Assembly (NCBI GenBank): GCA_013176395.1
Contig: JABMLP010000016.1
Location: forward strand, 496,001 to 560,000
Reading direction: 5' to 3'
DNA: 64,000 nt
DNA from: Venturia oleaginea
Taxonomy: Eukaryota; Ascomycota; Dothideomycetes; Venturiales; Venturiaceae
Position 1 is the stretch's first letter; each line of letters starts with the position of its first letter. The notes beneath the pieces are model-generated. The model did no database searches. It saw nothing but the letters and a program-made list of their open reading frames with translations, and was not told the origin of the DNA. This document shows positions 1-11,815 of the stretch, piece after piece. A program made the position numbers and the translations under genes.

Positions 1-245
1 GGGATGCCCTAAGGGGAAAGCTTGTTTTTCTTGGGTGTTGGTGGATGGTGATTCGGGGAGGGTGTTATGGGATAGAGTCCCTTGTTAGTGGGTGCGCTTT
101 TCACTGGAGGAAGTTTATGGGTTTATTCATTTTGAATCCCGCGTTGTTGTCTTGCCTGTGCGAACTGTGGACATGGCAATAGAATAGAGCGCGTGCTTTA
201 AGGCGGGACGGAAATAGATTTGGGGAAGAGGAGGGAGGAGTTCAT

Positions 246-254
246 TATATAAAA
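246..254 (+). promoter_or_regulatory. TATA box of the Lys/Asp-repeat protein gene
   Basis: A perfect TATATAAAA lies about 130 bases before the ATG at 384. The stretch after it is pyrimidine-rich, as is usual around fungal transcription starts. The assignment to the gene at 384 follows from position only. Confidence 0.55.
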
Positions 255-300
255 GCTCACTGAATCTTTGCCAGGAAGTTGATCTGTCCACATCATTCTT

Positions 301-380
301 CCTTCGACTTCAGACGATTATTCTTTCTTTCTCCGACTCCAGACGATCATTCATTCCTTCGACTTCGGACGATCGTTCTT
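301..380 (+). repeat. Three imperfect ~26-base repeats in the 5' leader
   Basis: The unit CTTCGACTTCAGACGAT plus a T-rich tail occurs three times (about 301-327, 328-352 and 353-380) directly before the ATG at 384. The copies differ at a few bases. They would sit in the mRNA leader of the secreted repeat protein. Confidence 0.7.
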
Positions 381-383
381 ACA

Positions 384-1155
384 ATGCGTTTCTCCCAGGC
401 TACTTTTGTTGCCTTTCTTGGCCTGAGGTATTATCATCGAATAATGCTTGGACACAGGATATGCTCAACTAACACGCACCAGTGTCACCACTCTCGCCCT
501 TCCCATCGCAGACGTAAATGATGTCGCCAATGCTCCCGAGTTCAACAATGAGCAAACCGATTTAGCGAAGAGGGAATATTATCGTCGCGATGTTGCGGAT
601 GTGGCGAGTCTCGATAAACAGATCAAGAAAGATGAGGCGAAGCAGAAGGAGTTGGAGCAGAAGGAGAAAGAGTTGAAGGATAAGCTGGAGAAGGAGAAGA
701 AAAAGGACAAAGACAACGATGGAAAGAAAGACGACAAGAAGGACGGAAAGAAGGACGACAAGAAGGACGACAAGAAGGACGACAAGAAGGACGACAAGAA
801 GGACGACAAGAAGGACGACAAGAAGGACGACAAGAAGGACGACAAGAAGGACGACAAGAAGGACGACAAGAAGGACGACAAGAAGGACGGAAAGAAAGAC
901 GACAAGAAGGACGGAAAGAAGGACGACAAGAAGGACGGAAAGAAGGACGACAAGAAAGACGACAAGAAGGATGGAAAGAAGGACGACAAGAAGGACGGAA
1001 AGAAGGACGACAAGAAAGACGACAAGAAGGATGGAAAGAAGGATGACAAGAAGGACGGAAAGAAGGACGACAAGAAGGACGACAAGAAGGACGACAAGAA
1101 GCTTTCTGAAAAGAAGAAGCCTGTCACTAAGCCATCGAGCAGCCCCCCCCCTTGA
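384..1155 (+). CDS. Secreted Lys/Asp-rich repeat protein (KKDD/KKDG repeats)
   Basis: Two exons, 384-427 and 483-1155, give 238 residues. The 55-base intron has donor GTATTA, a CTAAC branch site and acceptor CAG, and the join keeps phase. Exon 1 supplies an N-terminus (MRFSQATFVAFLGL) that continues into a hydrophobic stretch ending LALPIA, which reads as a classical signal peptide; the ORF without the intron lacks it. After the signal come a short acidic region and a Lys-Arg dibasic site (LAKREYYRR, possible Kex2 cleavage). A Lys/Glu coiled-coil-like stretch follows, then about 125 residues of KKDD and KKDG units and a short KKKPVTKPSSSPPP tail. There are no cysteines and no recognisable domain. 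The function is unknown; an extracellular or wall-associated polyampholyte is the most one can infer. Confidence 0.75.
718..1101 (+). repeat. 12-base coding minisatellite (GACGACAAGAAG family)
   Basis: Tandem 12-base units encode DDKK or DGKK. The first block is nearly pure GACGACAAGAAG, and later blocks alternate with GACGGAAAGAAG in 24- to 60-base higher-order units that are themselves duplicated (for example around 941-1040). The repeat creates a long antisense FLSS-repeat reading frame that is not a gene. Confidence 0.9.
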
Positions 1156-1630
1156 GGTTTACCTCCGTGAGCTCTCATTTGGATAACATCACAACTGTCT
1201 CAGTCTTGATCCCTAGTCCATCGCAGTCTGCCGGCAGTCTGCGGCGAAGAAAGAAGACAACATCAAGTCGGACCAGACGAAAACCGAAAAAAAATCTATA
1301 GCTGATAATTGTACTTTCAATCTTTCCCAAAATCGCATCTTCCTTTTCTAATTTGAGCTGTTGCGCACCCCTTGATGATCAAACCATATTCCATTGTCCT
1401 CTCCGAATTGACATGAATTATTTTGGCTACCACGCAGTCGTGGGTGAGAGAGGGATTGGGACGACTTGTTAGGGTATAGTGCTTCTGTCTATCTTGGATT
1501 CGAGGTGGTGGATGCAGGAATGGATTAGATTAGTGATAGAGAGAAGGACAAGGGAGATGAAGCTGGATACAGGTACCTGATCTCGGGTATCTGAAATTGT
1601 GCAGTATGCCTTTCGTGAGGGGCTGTGAGA
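1156..1630. other. Intergenic, convergent 3' ends
   Basis: Space between the stop of the repeat protein and the stop of the cyclic phosphodiesterase gene on the other strand. I see no gene or repeat in it. Confidence 0.6.
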
Positions 1631-2525
1631 TCATAGATCCTCCGAATCTGTATCCAGCTTCAGCTTTCGCACGGCAATAGGTTTCCAGTCTGTGATGGGT
1701 TTTGACGTGTCAACAAGCCAAATGCTACCTCCTTTCCACCCACTCAGGTCACCAGTACCATCAAAAGTAATGCCAGATTTGGTGATCTCATTCTGCACGT
1801 CCGCTTTCTGTTGTTCGGAGATTTGGGCATCAGAGCTGTGTACTAATTAGTTTCGTTGTTGACCATTCGCGCAGGTTGGTCAGCACTTACTACAACAAAC
1901 TAACATGGGGGTCAAAACTGCTTTCAGCCCATTCCTCGGCACGTCTTCTCTCGTCTTCGGCATCGATACCATTGGCACTGTTGACACCACGTGTAGCTTC
2001 AACAGCTTGCCACCTTGCTAGTTCGGCTAGGCCTTGGAGACCTCCTTTATCACACCGAAGCAATAATTTCTTGGTGAAAGTTGGACCTATCTCAAGGGTT
2101 TCAAAGGAGACAATGACATCGTCCTCCTCTGGAATCGCGATTCTTTCTAGCCATGCCTTGGGATTCGGTTGCAGAGCTGAGAGGTCAATCCCGGACGTCA
2201 AAGTGATATGCGGAACGAACTTGAGAGGTTCTGACGTCGAAGAAGTAAGAATTCGTGATGGGATCGTGGTGATGAGCTCTGTTAAAGTTTCATGGATTTT
2301 ATGGTGGTGGTGGGATGAACTCGATAGGTCTTTTGAGCTTTGTCGACTGTGACTTTTCTTGGATGAAAGATCTTGGGAATGATGTTTGTGGTGGCCTGGA
2401 AGATGTGGATGGGGAATGTGGAGGCCATGGCCATTGCTTATGTCATTGTGTGGGAGGAGATGGTGAGGCTGTGGGGGAACAAGCCATAGTGATGCACCTA
2501 TGGACGACGTTAGATGTTGCAACAT
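1631..2525 (-). CDS. CPD1: 2',3'-cyclic-nucleotide 3'-phosphodiesterase (2H family)
   Basis: Two exons on the minus strand, 2525-1891 and 1835-1631, encode 279 residues; the donor GTAAGT and acceptor CACAG keep phase (TA|C, Tyr). The two histidine signatures of 2H phosphoesterases are present: HITLT in the middle and HVSLL near the end of exon 1. The N-terminus GASLWLVPP is the usual opening of fungal Cpd1-like proteins. The family opens ADP-ribose 1'',2''-cyclic phosphate and 2',3'-cyclic nucleotides, steps linked to tRNA-splicing by-products. An unusual feature is a His/Ser-rich low-complexity insert at about residues 20-75 (HHKHH, SSSSHHHHK) between the N-terminal strand and the first His motif. 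The start at 2525 is supported by the conserved N-terminus right after it. Confidence 0.85.
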
Positions 2526-3441
2526 TTCCTTTGTTCCTGCGAGATGTACAAACCTGGCATGGTGTGGAATTTACTGTTAGACGATGGTAATCAGTCGAGG
2601 ACTGAGAACAATACGAGTTGGATGGAGGAGAATGGACACCCACACGTTCCCCTTTTATGTATTGATAGACAGTAATTCGATGATCATGACCTCTTCACAA
2701 TGATCTCATAAGTCATTTATTACTTGGTACGAACCTGTATTCTTATAGTAGCAAGGCGGATATATATGAGCAAACAAGGTCAAGGCCAGTACCTGAGGAC
2801 GAGATATCCTATCACAGGGCAACGCTTGGGGCCGGGACCGGATCATCCCGCAATGGGTACTTCCGCGTCGGAAACAATTGGTGAAGCAATCACCTACCTC
2901 ATGTACTTTGTATTTCTCCTGTACGAGATGTGGCCCTTTTCTACCTAGCTGATCTCGATGGCCACTACGGCATTTCTCTGCCACTTCACTTGAAGCACAC
3001 GCACATAGCGCTCGCGACATTCAGTAACAATAATATGGAACCATCTCCGACAATCATGCTCTACCTACCCTCGAGAATTCGATTGTCTGTCCCGCGATGC
3101 TGCTGCAAGCCAATCCAATGGATAGCATCCCATCTGATCCCCTCTCAAGCCATGCAAGTGGCACTCTGTCGGCGACGGTCAAGAGATGTGGACGACATTT
3201 CCACTGTCCTCGCAATACCATGCTTCAAGTTGCAACCATAATCAGCTCACGACCAGGTGCCGAGCTCACCTACCTCTTTTCACGTATACTGACACCGAAA
3301 ACGATCGTATGGTGGTAGTTCTTTCCAACAAATCACGCTGCTTCCACTCCATCTATCAACCTCGGATTTCAAACCTCTTTACGAACATTCCTACACTGAC
3401 CTTACGCCGTCCAACCCCTGAGACAGCTTGCGAGTCACATC
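2526..3441. other. Divergent promoter region
   Basis: Lies between the starts of the phosphodiesterase (minus) and the histidine kinase (plus), so it should hold both promoters. Short open frames occur but show no family resemblance. Confidence 0.5.
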
Positions 3442-6400
3442 ATGTCCAAGAGAGCACTTCCTGGTCCACCTCGCCGCATCTTTCACGACTGGACCCGCGA
3501 TCCTCTACATCCCGATATTGTCCTTACATCCTTTCAGGAAATCGTGCGCAATGTCGACTGGGCGGCCACGCTTGTTGGCCCCATGAACCAATGGCCTGCA
3601 TGGCTCCGGCAACAAGTCTTGATCATCATGGCAGATTCAAAACCTGGCGCCGTTCTCGTAGGCGATCATCAGTCTATCATTTACAACGAATCGTACGTTC
3701 TTCCGTATCCTTGACTTCAGCACTTCTGATCAGAAATACAGCTACTCACGCCTGATCGGTGAGAAACACACGTCTCTTATGGGACAGGACCCTCATATCG
3801 GCTTCGCTGAGCTATGGGATACATTCCACGATGTAATCCGAAATGGTGAAATGACGGGGAAATCGTTCTTGAAAGAGAGGCAATTGATACCCATGGTGCG
3901 GTACGGATATCTGGAAGAGACATATTATGACTACAATTTCGTTCCAATCATTGGAGAGGATGGTTATGTTGTGGGACACTACTGTCAAGGTGGAGACGCC
4001 ATTCGTGATACCATAACGGACCGGCGTAAATTCTTGATTCAGGAGCTGTCAAAGAATCTCTCGACATGCAGAGACATGGAAGAATTCTGGCCAGCCCTGA
4101 TCAAAGGACTGTCCCTTGGTGACAAAGATTTTCCGCTCGTTGCGCTCTATGCTGTCAGTCAGTATGGCAGTGAGCCAACTTGTCCACAGTCTGGACGAAC
4201 AACTTGTTTGCTCGAAGAATGCGTCGGTATCGATGCGGACAAGCTTCCATCGCGACTGGTCTTCCCTCGCGCACACCATCATCCCTTTTCTATCCTCACT
4301 AATACCGACAAATTGCTGGCATTATTGTTTCAGACATCGTTGGAGGATCCAAAGCCGTTGCTGTTGACGCGGAACATGCTGCCGAGTCTTCTTCTTACTG
4401 GCATTACCTGGCGCGGATTTGGTATGCCAAGTGAGGAATTCTTGATCGCCCCGCTACGCACGAGTAAAGGTCTTGTTGTCGGCTTCATGTTTGCGAGTCT
4501 AAATCCGATGAAGAGGTATCGCCAAGACAACGATTATGAAGACTTTGTCAAGATCATTACCCAGCAAATTGCAGTCCCTCGAGCTTCTTCGCTTCTGCAA
4601 GCCGAAGAGATCAGGATAGGCGAAGAGAGACTGATCTCACGCTCGGAAGAACTGAAGCGGAGCGAAGCCAAATACCGAAATTTCGCTGAACATGCGCCTA
4701 TCGGTGTAGCATTAGTCGACCCAGACAGATATATGGAATTTGCCAATGAAGCGTGGTATGTAAAAGTCCTCACCGCGTCTACGTTTCTTGAAGAGACATA
4801 CTAACAAACGGAGGTACCAAATCACGGAGCAATCGCGCAATGACACAGAACCCAGACCTTGGGAGCGAGTCATACACGACGAAGATTTCACGCGGTTCGA
4901 TACCTTTGTCGACGAACTTCTTGCTTGCAAAGGCCTGCGCACTGTTGAAGCTCGGCTTCAGAAACAACGTATAGTCCGAGGCGTAGAGGACTCCATCGAC
5001 TCAGCAGAGCACACCGCATGGATTTTGGCGTCAGGATATTCTGAGCTGAACGCAGATGGATCACTTTGTTATGCAGTCATCTGGATCACAGACATAAGTT
5101 CTCAGAAAGCTGTTGAAAGGACATTGGACGCGAGAGTCAGGAAAGCTCTCGAGTTGAAACGACAGCAAGAGAACTTCGTGGATAATATTTGCCATGAGAT
5201 ACGAAATCCGGCTTCCGCAATGCTCCATTGCGCTGAAGAGATTGCCTCCTATCTACAAGATTGCTTGAATGCGACGGCTGACATATTTGGGTCATCTGTC
5301 AATACTCTTGCAACCAATACTCTTGCAACCAATACTCTTGCAACCAATACTCTTGCAACCAATACTCTTGCAACCAATACTCTTGCAACCAATACTCTTG
5401 TAACCAATACTCTTGCAACGCCATCTTATCTGCGGGTCCCCGTGTGGCTGAGGTCGTCCTTGGACGCAGCGCAGACGATTGTGAATTGTGTCAACCACCA
5501 ACGTTCGATTGTTGACGATGTGCTCACCTTGAGTAAACTCGATTCGAACTTGCTCTCATTGTCACCTGTCATTGTCGACCCAGTGAAGGTGGTGAACGAT
5601 GCCATAAGACTTTTCGAAGGCGAAATGCGCAACGCGGCCATCACCTGGTCTGTCTACCAAGCAGCCTCTCTCAGAGATCTCAATGCCAACTGGGTGCTTT
5701 TGGATCCTGGGAGAATACATCAAATCATTATGTGAGGATAAAGGCTGGTCCATTCATAACGGTAACTAACAAGATTGCAGAAACCTCGTCACCAATGCAA
5801 TTAAGTTTACTCGAAATTGCGAGCAACGGGAGATCAATGTGAGGATGTCCGCCGTGCGGTCCAAGCCTACCATGGCCGGCCTCGGTGTGAATTATTTCCC
5901 TAACCCCAAACGACGTAGAGGCAGTAAGGTACGAGTTGATGAGAGCCACGGTTCAGAGATCTACTTGGTCATTGCAGTCACGGATACAGGAAAAGGTCTC
6001 AGTGACGAAGAGAAGTCGCGTCTATTTGAACGCTTTGCTCAGAGAAGTCCGAAAACGTATACGGTTTACGGTGGTAGCGGATTGGGCTTATGGATTTCAC
6101 GCGAGATCACAGAAATGATGGACGGCGAGATTGGGGTAGCTTCTGAAGAGGGAGTTGGCAGTACATTCACGTTCTTCGTCAAGACTCAGATTGCGACGCC
6201 TTCACCCGTGCTCGAGAATGACAAGCGCAAATCAAGAGCGGCCAGCCTCTTGAGTCATTCGCCTTCGCCTTCTGATTGTCTTACTCCATCCAACATTCTT
6301 GTTGTTGAAGGTAAATAACTGCAAATCGCTCTTTTTCTTAGTGCAGACGCTAACGTCCTTTAGACAACCTTGTCAACCAAAAAGTCCTCTGCGCTGCCCT

Positions 6401-6909
6401 TAAAAAACGAGGATACAATGTTCTAGCTGCGAACCACGGAATTGAAACCCTCGAATGTCTCTATAGAACGAGTGCATATTCTGGATCCGAAGCTACTCTG
6501 ATAAAATGGCCTCGTTTCGATGTAATACTCATGGATGTCGAGATGCCGTAAGTTCTTGAATTCTCATGAGAGACCAAACACCACTAATATATCCCGAAGT
6601 CACATGGACGGCATAACCTGCATACGCAAGATTCGAGAATTAGAAGCGGAAGGAAAACTAGAGGGACACCAAGCGACAGTGGCTGTTACCGCAAACGCCC
6701 GACCTGATCATGTGAAGGCTGCAATGGAGGCTGGGATGGACGATGTCACCACAAAGCCTTACCGCATGGATGATTTGGTGGCGCAGATGAATAAAACGTT
6801 CTCGAGAGCACGGATGAAACGGAAAGTCGATGAGAAGGCGGTCAGTGAGGAGTCGAATACTGCCAATGCTTCAGAAGGGGGCGAGACAGACGGCCAGCCA
6901 TTATCCTAA
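3442..6909 (+). CDS. Hybrid sensor histidine kinase with C-terminal receiver domain
   Basis: Six exons: 3442-3692, 3742-4755, 4814-5731, 5781-6310, 6364-6547 and 6600-6909. They give 1068 residues, and every join is phase-consistent. Domains in order: an N-terminal sensory region without membrane segments; a GAF/PAS-like middle; a PAS-type segment around the second intron; a HisKA domain with the H-box CHEIRNP (phospho-acceptor His about 549); a HATPase with N-box NLVTNAIKF and G-boxes DTGKGL and GGSGLGLWI; and a receiver with VVED at the start, acceptor Asp about 962 in ILMDVEMP and the conserved TKPY lysine. It should autophosphorylate and pass phosphate to its own Asp, then to a phosphotransfer protein of the HOG-type relay. 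Eight NTLAT-like pentapeptides interrupt the HisKA domain (residues 585-624). The exact fungal kinase group was not determined. Confidence 0.92.
5301..5420 (+). repeat. Eight tandem 15-base units inside the HisKA domain
   Basis: The unit AATACTCTTGCAACC is repeated eight times with almost no divergence. It stays in frame and encodes NTLAT (once NTLVT). It sits between the H-box helix and the second helix (HQRSIVDDVLTLSKLD) of the dimerisation domain, where it would lengthen the hairpin loop. Confidence 0.95.
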
Positions 6910-7555
6910 TCAGGAGACTGCATATTCATTCCCTCGTATTTTATTTGGCCTTTGCTCCCACACCCACTGTCTCAGTATGTGTACCAACTCTTTAGCCTTC
7001 GATAATGCCTGAAATCTGAGTGCGAACTTCTGATCGAGGGTCGATGCGCGATTGGTAGAGATCTATCTATATGAATACAGACTGGTGAGACTTTGAAGCT
7101 GACGACAATTTTGAGTTCGCGACAGTGGGAGAGGCAGTGACTTCGATTGACGACGCTGCTATGCCGTAGCTACGATTCTCTATATACCATCCATGCTCTC
7201 TTGAAAAGTAGTTTCGATGATTTGACTGTGGACAGAAATTGCTTGAGTTTCGAGATAGCCGGTTTATAAAGAAAAGTCACGTGGGGATGGCCGAATGACA
7301 TCTCCACTTCTGTCATTGGCCAGCGCTTAACCTTTGCTCAACTCTTCATCAACAAACCACTAACCCCAATGCTTACACGACAAAATCTCTTGTGACTACT
7401 CTTTCTCCTGCTCATGAGCTTCATCCTACCGAATCTTCTCCGAAGTTCCTGCCCTGTGACAACGAGACCGAATCTCCGAGTACGTTGTGCTTTTCGGGCT
7501 CCGGGTGAACGTGGGCTGACGTTACTTTTTCTAGCCTCTTTTGACAAGAAGAGCC
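6910..7555. other. Intergenic, contains TATA and CACGTG motifs
   Basis: Follows the kinase and precedes glyoxalase II. A TTTATAAA at 7263-7270 is followed 7 bases later by a CACGTG E-box (7278-7283), a likely promoter element of the glyoxalase gene. No further gene is seen. Confidence 0.4.
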
Positions 7556-8608
7556 ATGCATATTAAGTCGATTCCCATGTGTGCGGAATCAACTACTCGC
7601 TGTTTACTTGATGAGGGTTTGACTGACCGACTTAGGGGAGGGAACGGGCAATAATTATGCCTACCTTGTTACGGATGACAAGACGAAGGAGAGTGTGATT
7701 ATCGATCCGGCGAATCCTCCTGAGTAGGTCGTTTGATTCTGTGGGATGGAGAGTTGAGTTGCTAATCGTTTCGGTGAAGAGTCCTCCCTGTGCTTAAACA
7801 TCAGACGGATTCTGGAAATATCAAGCTTACGAGCATTGTGAATACACACCAGTATGGTTACTGATGGAACTTCTTATGGACTTGACTGATTTCGGCCAGC
7901 CACCATGACCACGCTGGAGGCAACGCAGAACTGGTACGAACATTATGATTCAATTTGCTTGTCGATAGTGGCCATAACCACTAACCCGCAATTCGCAGCT
8001 CAAGCAATACCCGCTTCCAATACTTGGTGGAAAAGACTGCGAAAAAGTAAACAAAACCCCGGCTCACAACTCGACTTTCAACATCGGCGAAGGTATCAAA
8101 GTCACTGCTCTCCACACACCATGTCATACCCAAGATTCCATCTGCTACTTCATGGAAGATGGCAACGACCGAGCTGTTTTCACAGGTGACACTCTTTTCA
8201 TTGGAGGCTGTGGACGATTTTTCGAGGGCAACGCGAAGGAAATGCATAAAGCTCTGAACGAGGTTTTAGCGGCTTTGCCTGATGATACGAAGGTCTATGT
8301 GAGTTCCTGCCTGCCCTTCCAAAATCTCCGTGCATAGTTTTTCCTTCACTGATACCTGCTAGCCGGGTCACGAATACACGAAAGGCAACGTCAAATTCGG
8401 CGTGACTATTTCTCAGGATTCGGCGATGAAGAATCTGGAGAGTTTTGCGAATAATAACAAGGAGACGCAGGGGAAATTCACGATTGGGGATGAGAAGAAG
8501 CACAATGTTTTCATGCGCGTCAGTGATGCTGAGATTCAGAAGAAAGTTGGGGAGACGGATCCGATTGGGGTCATGGCGAAGTTGAGGGAGTTGAAGAATT
8601 CGATGTAA
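7556..8608 (+). CDS. GLO2: Hydroxyacylglutathione hydrolase (glyoxalase II)
   Basis: Six exons: 7556-7580, 7636-7723, 7780-7851, 7900-7933, 7999-8298 and 8363-8608. They give 254 residues with all phases consistent. This metallo-beta-lactamase-fold enzyme splits S-lactoylglutathione to lactate and glutathione, the second step of methylglyoxal detoxification. The metal-binding motif THHHHDH is at residues 60-66. Further metal and substrate motifs are HTPCHTQDS, FTGDTLF, GCGRFFEG and PGHEYT, and the C-terminus ends in the usual KLRELKN helix. The very small exons (25 and 34 bases) carry the N-terminus MHIKSIPMW and the end of the metal site. No presequence is visible, so the product is probably cytosolic, as for yeast Glo2. 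Confidence 0.93.
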
Positions 8609-9284
8609 ATATTGATATGTGGTCCTGATGGCTATGCCTCCCCAGATTCTTGGTCCTACAAGAGAGTCTCAGGCTGTGCAATACCATGTGTCTAAGACAT
8701 GTCGGAGTTCACGTCGTATTTACGGCAATCCAGGAAAGGAAATTCCGTAGGCATTAAAAAGTGGTGCACTGGCTTAATCTTGCCGAGTATAATCCCTGAA
8801 CGAAGCCAACCTCTCCATTTCCTTTCCTTCACTTCGTCCTCATGCACAGTACTCGTATCCATTCCCAACCACCAACATCACCTCAATCGTAAGCCCGGTC
8901 AATACGAAGCTTGATGATCGTCGCAAACATGCACGCTTCTGCTCGACGTGCATTTTCTAGTGCTCAACTCATCGCATTCCGGTTCCCCATGGCCATCTTG
9001 TAACGGCCCGGATAACACGGGCGAAGAGCTGAACGAGTATAGGAGTCCGCTACAGATCTTTTTGTTCGGACGCCGATTATCACAACACGTACAGAAGCAA
9101 GCGGCACGCATTCACGCGAGATGCTGTAGGTTACAATAGCGCATCCCCCTTTCCAGAAACGGGACCTTCAGTCAAGCTGTTGTTGTGAAGCCTCCTCTTT
9201 TCATCATCTTCCACCTCTTCTACTTGAACTACTTCTCGCCGCATTCCCTCCCTTTTTCAGCTGGAACGGACGCACAAACGAGTC
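8609..9284. other. Intergenic
   Basis: Holds the 3' flank of glyoxalase II and the promoter of the MFS gene. The last 100 bases are pyrimidine-rich, as expected upstream of a fungal ATG. No gene is seen. Confidence 0.5.
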
Positions 9285-11178
9285 ATGGACGGCAAGAGCA
9301 CCAAAAACTTCTTTAACCTTTCGGCAGCTGGAGGCTATGACACGTTTACATCTTCGAACGCTGGAACATTACATGGGAACGCGTCGAATCAATGGACGAA
9401 TTCTGCCTCATCAACAGAAGTAGGCAGCACAATTCTGGAAAATGATATTCTGAAAAAGGGCGCATCGCCAGAGACATCGCCGCGTACGACACCCATACCT
9501 AGTTATCATGGAGATGACATCGAGGAGCAAGATGATTCGGATATCGTTGGGTGGAATGGACCGGATGACCCTGAGAATCCGCTGAATTGGTCGAATAAGA
9601 GGAAATGGGGTGCGATCAGTATGGTGTCATTTCTTACCTTCTTGACGCCTTTGGGAAGTAGTATTTTCGCGCCTGGTGTGGGTTTGGTGATGACGGAGTT
9701 TCATTCGAATAGTCAGATACTGCAAGGCTTTGTCGTCTCTGTGTATGTGCTGGGGTTTGCCTTTGGGCCATTGAGTCAGTACTTTCGCTTTTTCTTGCAC
9801 CTATGACACCCCCAGAAGCTCAGCATGATTGTGTTGAAACATCATTTACTAACATTCTGCAGTCATAGCTCCCCTATCAGAAATGTTCGGCCGCCTACCA
9901 TTGTACCACGGTACAGCGTTCATCTTCATCATCTTCAACATTGCATGTGCTGTCAGCACCAGCTTGAACCAACTGATAGTGTTTCGATTCTTGGCTGGAT
10001 CATTCGGCGCGGCTGTAAGCCTCTTCTCTCTTCTCCCCTGACCTTCATACGCTAACACTACCTTCCAGCCGCTAGCACTCGGTGGTGGTACAATTGCAGA
10101 TGTAGCATCAAAAGAACAACGAGCGACCGCCATGGCGATCTGGATTCTCGGCCCCACAGTTGGTCCCGTGGTTGGGTATGTCGAAGTCGTCTCGTCTTGA
10201 ACCAAGTCTCAATTCTAATTCCCTTGCAGGCCTATCGTCGGCGGATTCATCAGTCACTACCTAGGGTGGCGATGGAACTTTTGGATCCTAAGTATCGCCG
10301 CAGGATGCGCTCTCATCGGCGGCATCTTACTGATGAAAGAGACTTACGCACCCACGATCCTCAAGCGAAAGACAGCACGTCTACAAAAAGAGACTGGAAA
10401 TATGGATTTACGATCAAAGATGGATACGGGATTGACTCCAGGCCAACTGTTCCGATATTCCATCGTCCGACCAACGAAGATGCTCTTATTCTCCCCGATC
10501 GTCTTATCGCTTTCACTATACGTTGCGATAGTGTACGCCTATCTGTATCTTATGTTCACCACGGTTACAGCCATCTTCAGGACACAATACGGATTCGCTC
10601 CTGAGCTGGTTGGACTGGCATTCCTCGGCATCGGGATTGGCAGTTTTGGTGGCCAGTTCATATACACCTATGTTGCCAATAGATCCTACGCAGCACACGT
10701 AGCCAAAGGCGACTTCAAACCAGAGCACAGGTTGGAGACCATGATACCAGGAGCTTTCATGGTGCCTGTTTCCCTGTTCTGGTATGGCTGGAGTGTCCAA
10801 GCGAACGTGCATTGGCTGTGTCCTATCGTAGGAATGGGGATATTTGGATTCGGGCTCCTGCTCATCTTTGTAAGCTCGGTCTGTTACTTTTCTTAGGACA
10901 TCTCAACTGACATACAATTACAGATGCCGGCGAACACTTACTTGATCGACGTTTTTACCCGTCACGCTGCGTCTGCAATGGCAGCAAATACTGTGCTGCG
11001 CTCCATTGTCGCAGCCTTTCTACCGATGGCCGGCCCAAAGTTATACGCCGCGTTGGGATATGGTTGGGGTAATTCGCTACTTGGGTTTATCTCCCTTGCG
11101 ATGATCCCGATACCCTTCGTTTTCATGAAGTATGGAGAACGGATTCGAACGAGTCCGAGGTTCCAGGTAGAGTTGTGA
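9285..11178 (+). CDS. MFS transporter, DHA1 (drug:H+ antiporter-1)-like
   Basis: Five exons: 9285-9774, 9863-10014, 10069-10175, 10230-10869 and 10924-11178. They give 547 residues, with about 95 soluble residues before the first membrane segment. The sequence shows the DHA1 signatures: DPENPLNWS before helix 1, [14 protein letters not shown] at the helix 2-3 loop, [36 protein letters not shown] and WRWNFWI. The first donor was placed at GTCAGT because this restores the GPLIIAPLSE motif; the neighbouring GTAC donor would break the frame. Members export drugs, toxins or secondary metabolites by proton antiport. The substrate cannot be read from sequence, but the gene lies 0.6 kb upstream of, and is co-oriented with, a PSD-like decarboxylase. 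Confidence 0.9.
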
Positions 11179-11815
11179 GGCAGAATAATGTGGGTCTGTT
11201 ATGAGACCCGTTTGTATAACGGCGGCACTGAAAAGGGCTGGAATGGTTACGAATAACGGTTGATGACTAGTGTACCACACAAACATGAAGTCTAATTTTT
11301 CACATTCCAGCATGCCCAGAATGTACAAGTCTGGCACTAGCTCACCCGACCACGCTGGCAATGGACCCCTCGAACTTCCTGTGCCATTCTGTTAGGGGAG
11401 GATCCATCTCGAAAACACCTCAGCGTATTTCCAGAAATGGCTCTTTTTCTTCCGAAGAGGAGTCGTTTCCGGCCCCAGATTTCCTAACTGTCATGACTCC
11501 ATAAATGACGCAGTCGGAGAGTTGTTTTACTAATATAATGGCTACCATTGATCTACGCAGCTTCTCCTTCACAAGAGCATGGAACCGTGTTGCCCGGAAA
11601 CCGAATTGCTAGTTACAAATTCAATGGCCCGCATCGAAACATGATGGAAGTGGGTACCGTAATGGCTACTACCACCATAGTGGTGCACGGAGGTCACGGT
11701 TCTTTTTTAATTCCGCCATAATTGATCTACCACCGTCTTAGTTGGGCAAATACTTGAACTTCTTCGAAATTACACCTTCCTTTGTTGCTTTTATATGGCA
11801 TTGCAGCTTTGTACA
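11179..11815. other. Intergenic / promoter of the PSD-like gene
   Basis: No gene seen. Pyrimidine-rich stretches and a TTTATATGG at 11790-11798 lie just before the decarboxylase ATG. Confidence 0.45.

Noticed and set aside
579..1178. Antisense 199-codon frame of FLSS repeats
   Set aside because: It is the mirror of the Lys/Asp coding minisatellite and has no signal or splice support.
719..1186. Alternative-frame Thr/Arg repeat ORF over the Lys/Asp repeat
   Set aside because: A frame shadow of the 12-base repeat; the signal peptide joins only to the KKDD frame.
9775..9862. MFS intron donor at GTACTT (9779) instead of GTCAGT (9775)
   Set aside because: The GTACTT choice breaks the reading frame, whereas GTCAGT restores the conserved GPLIIAPLSE motif.
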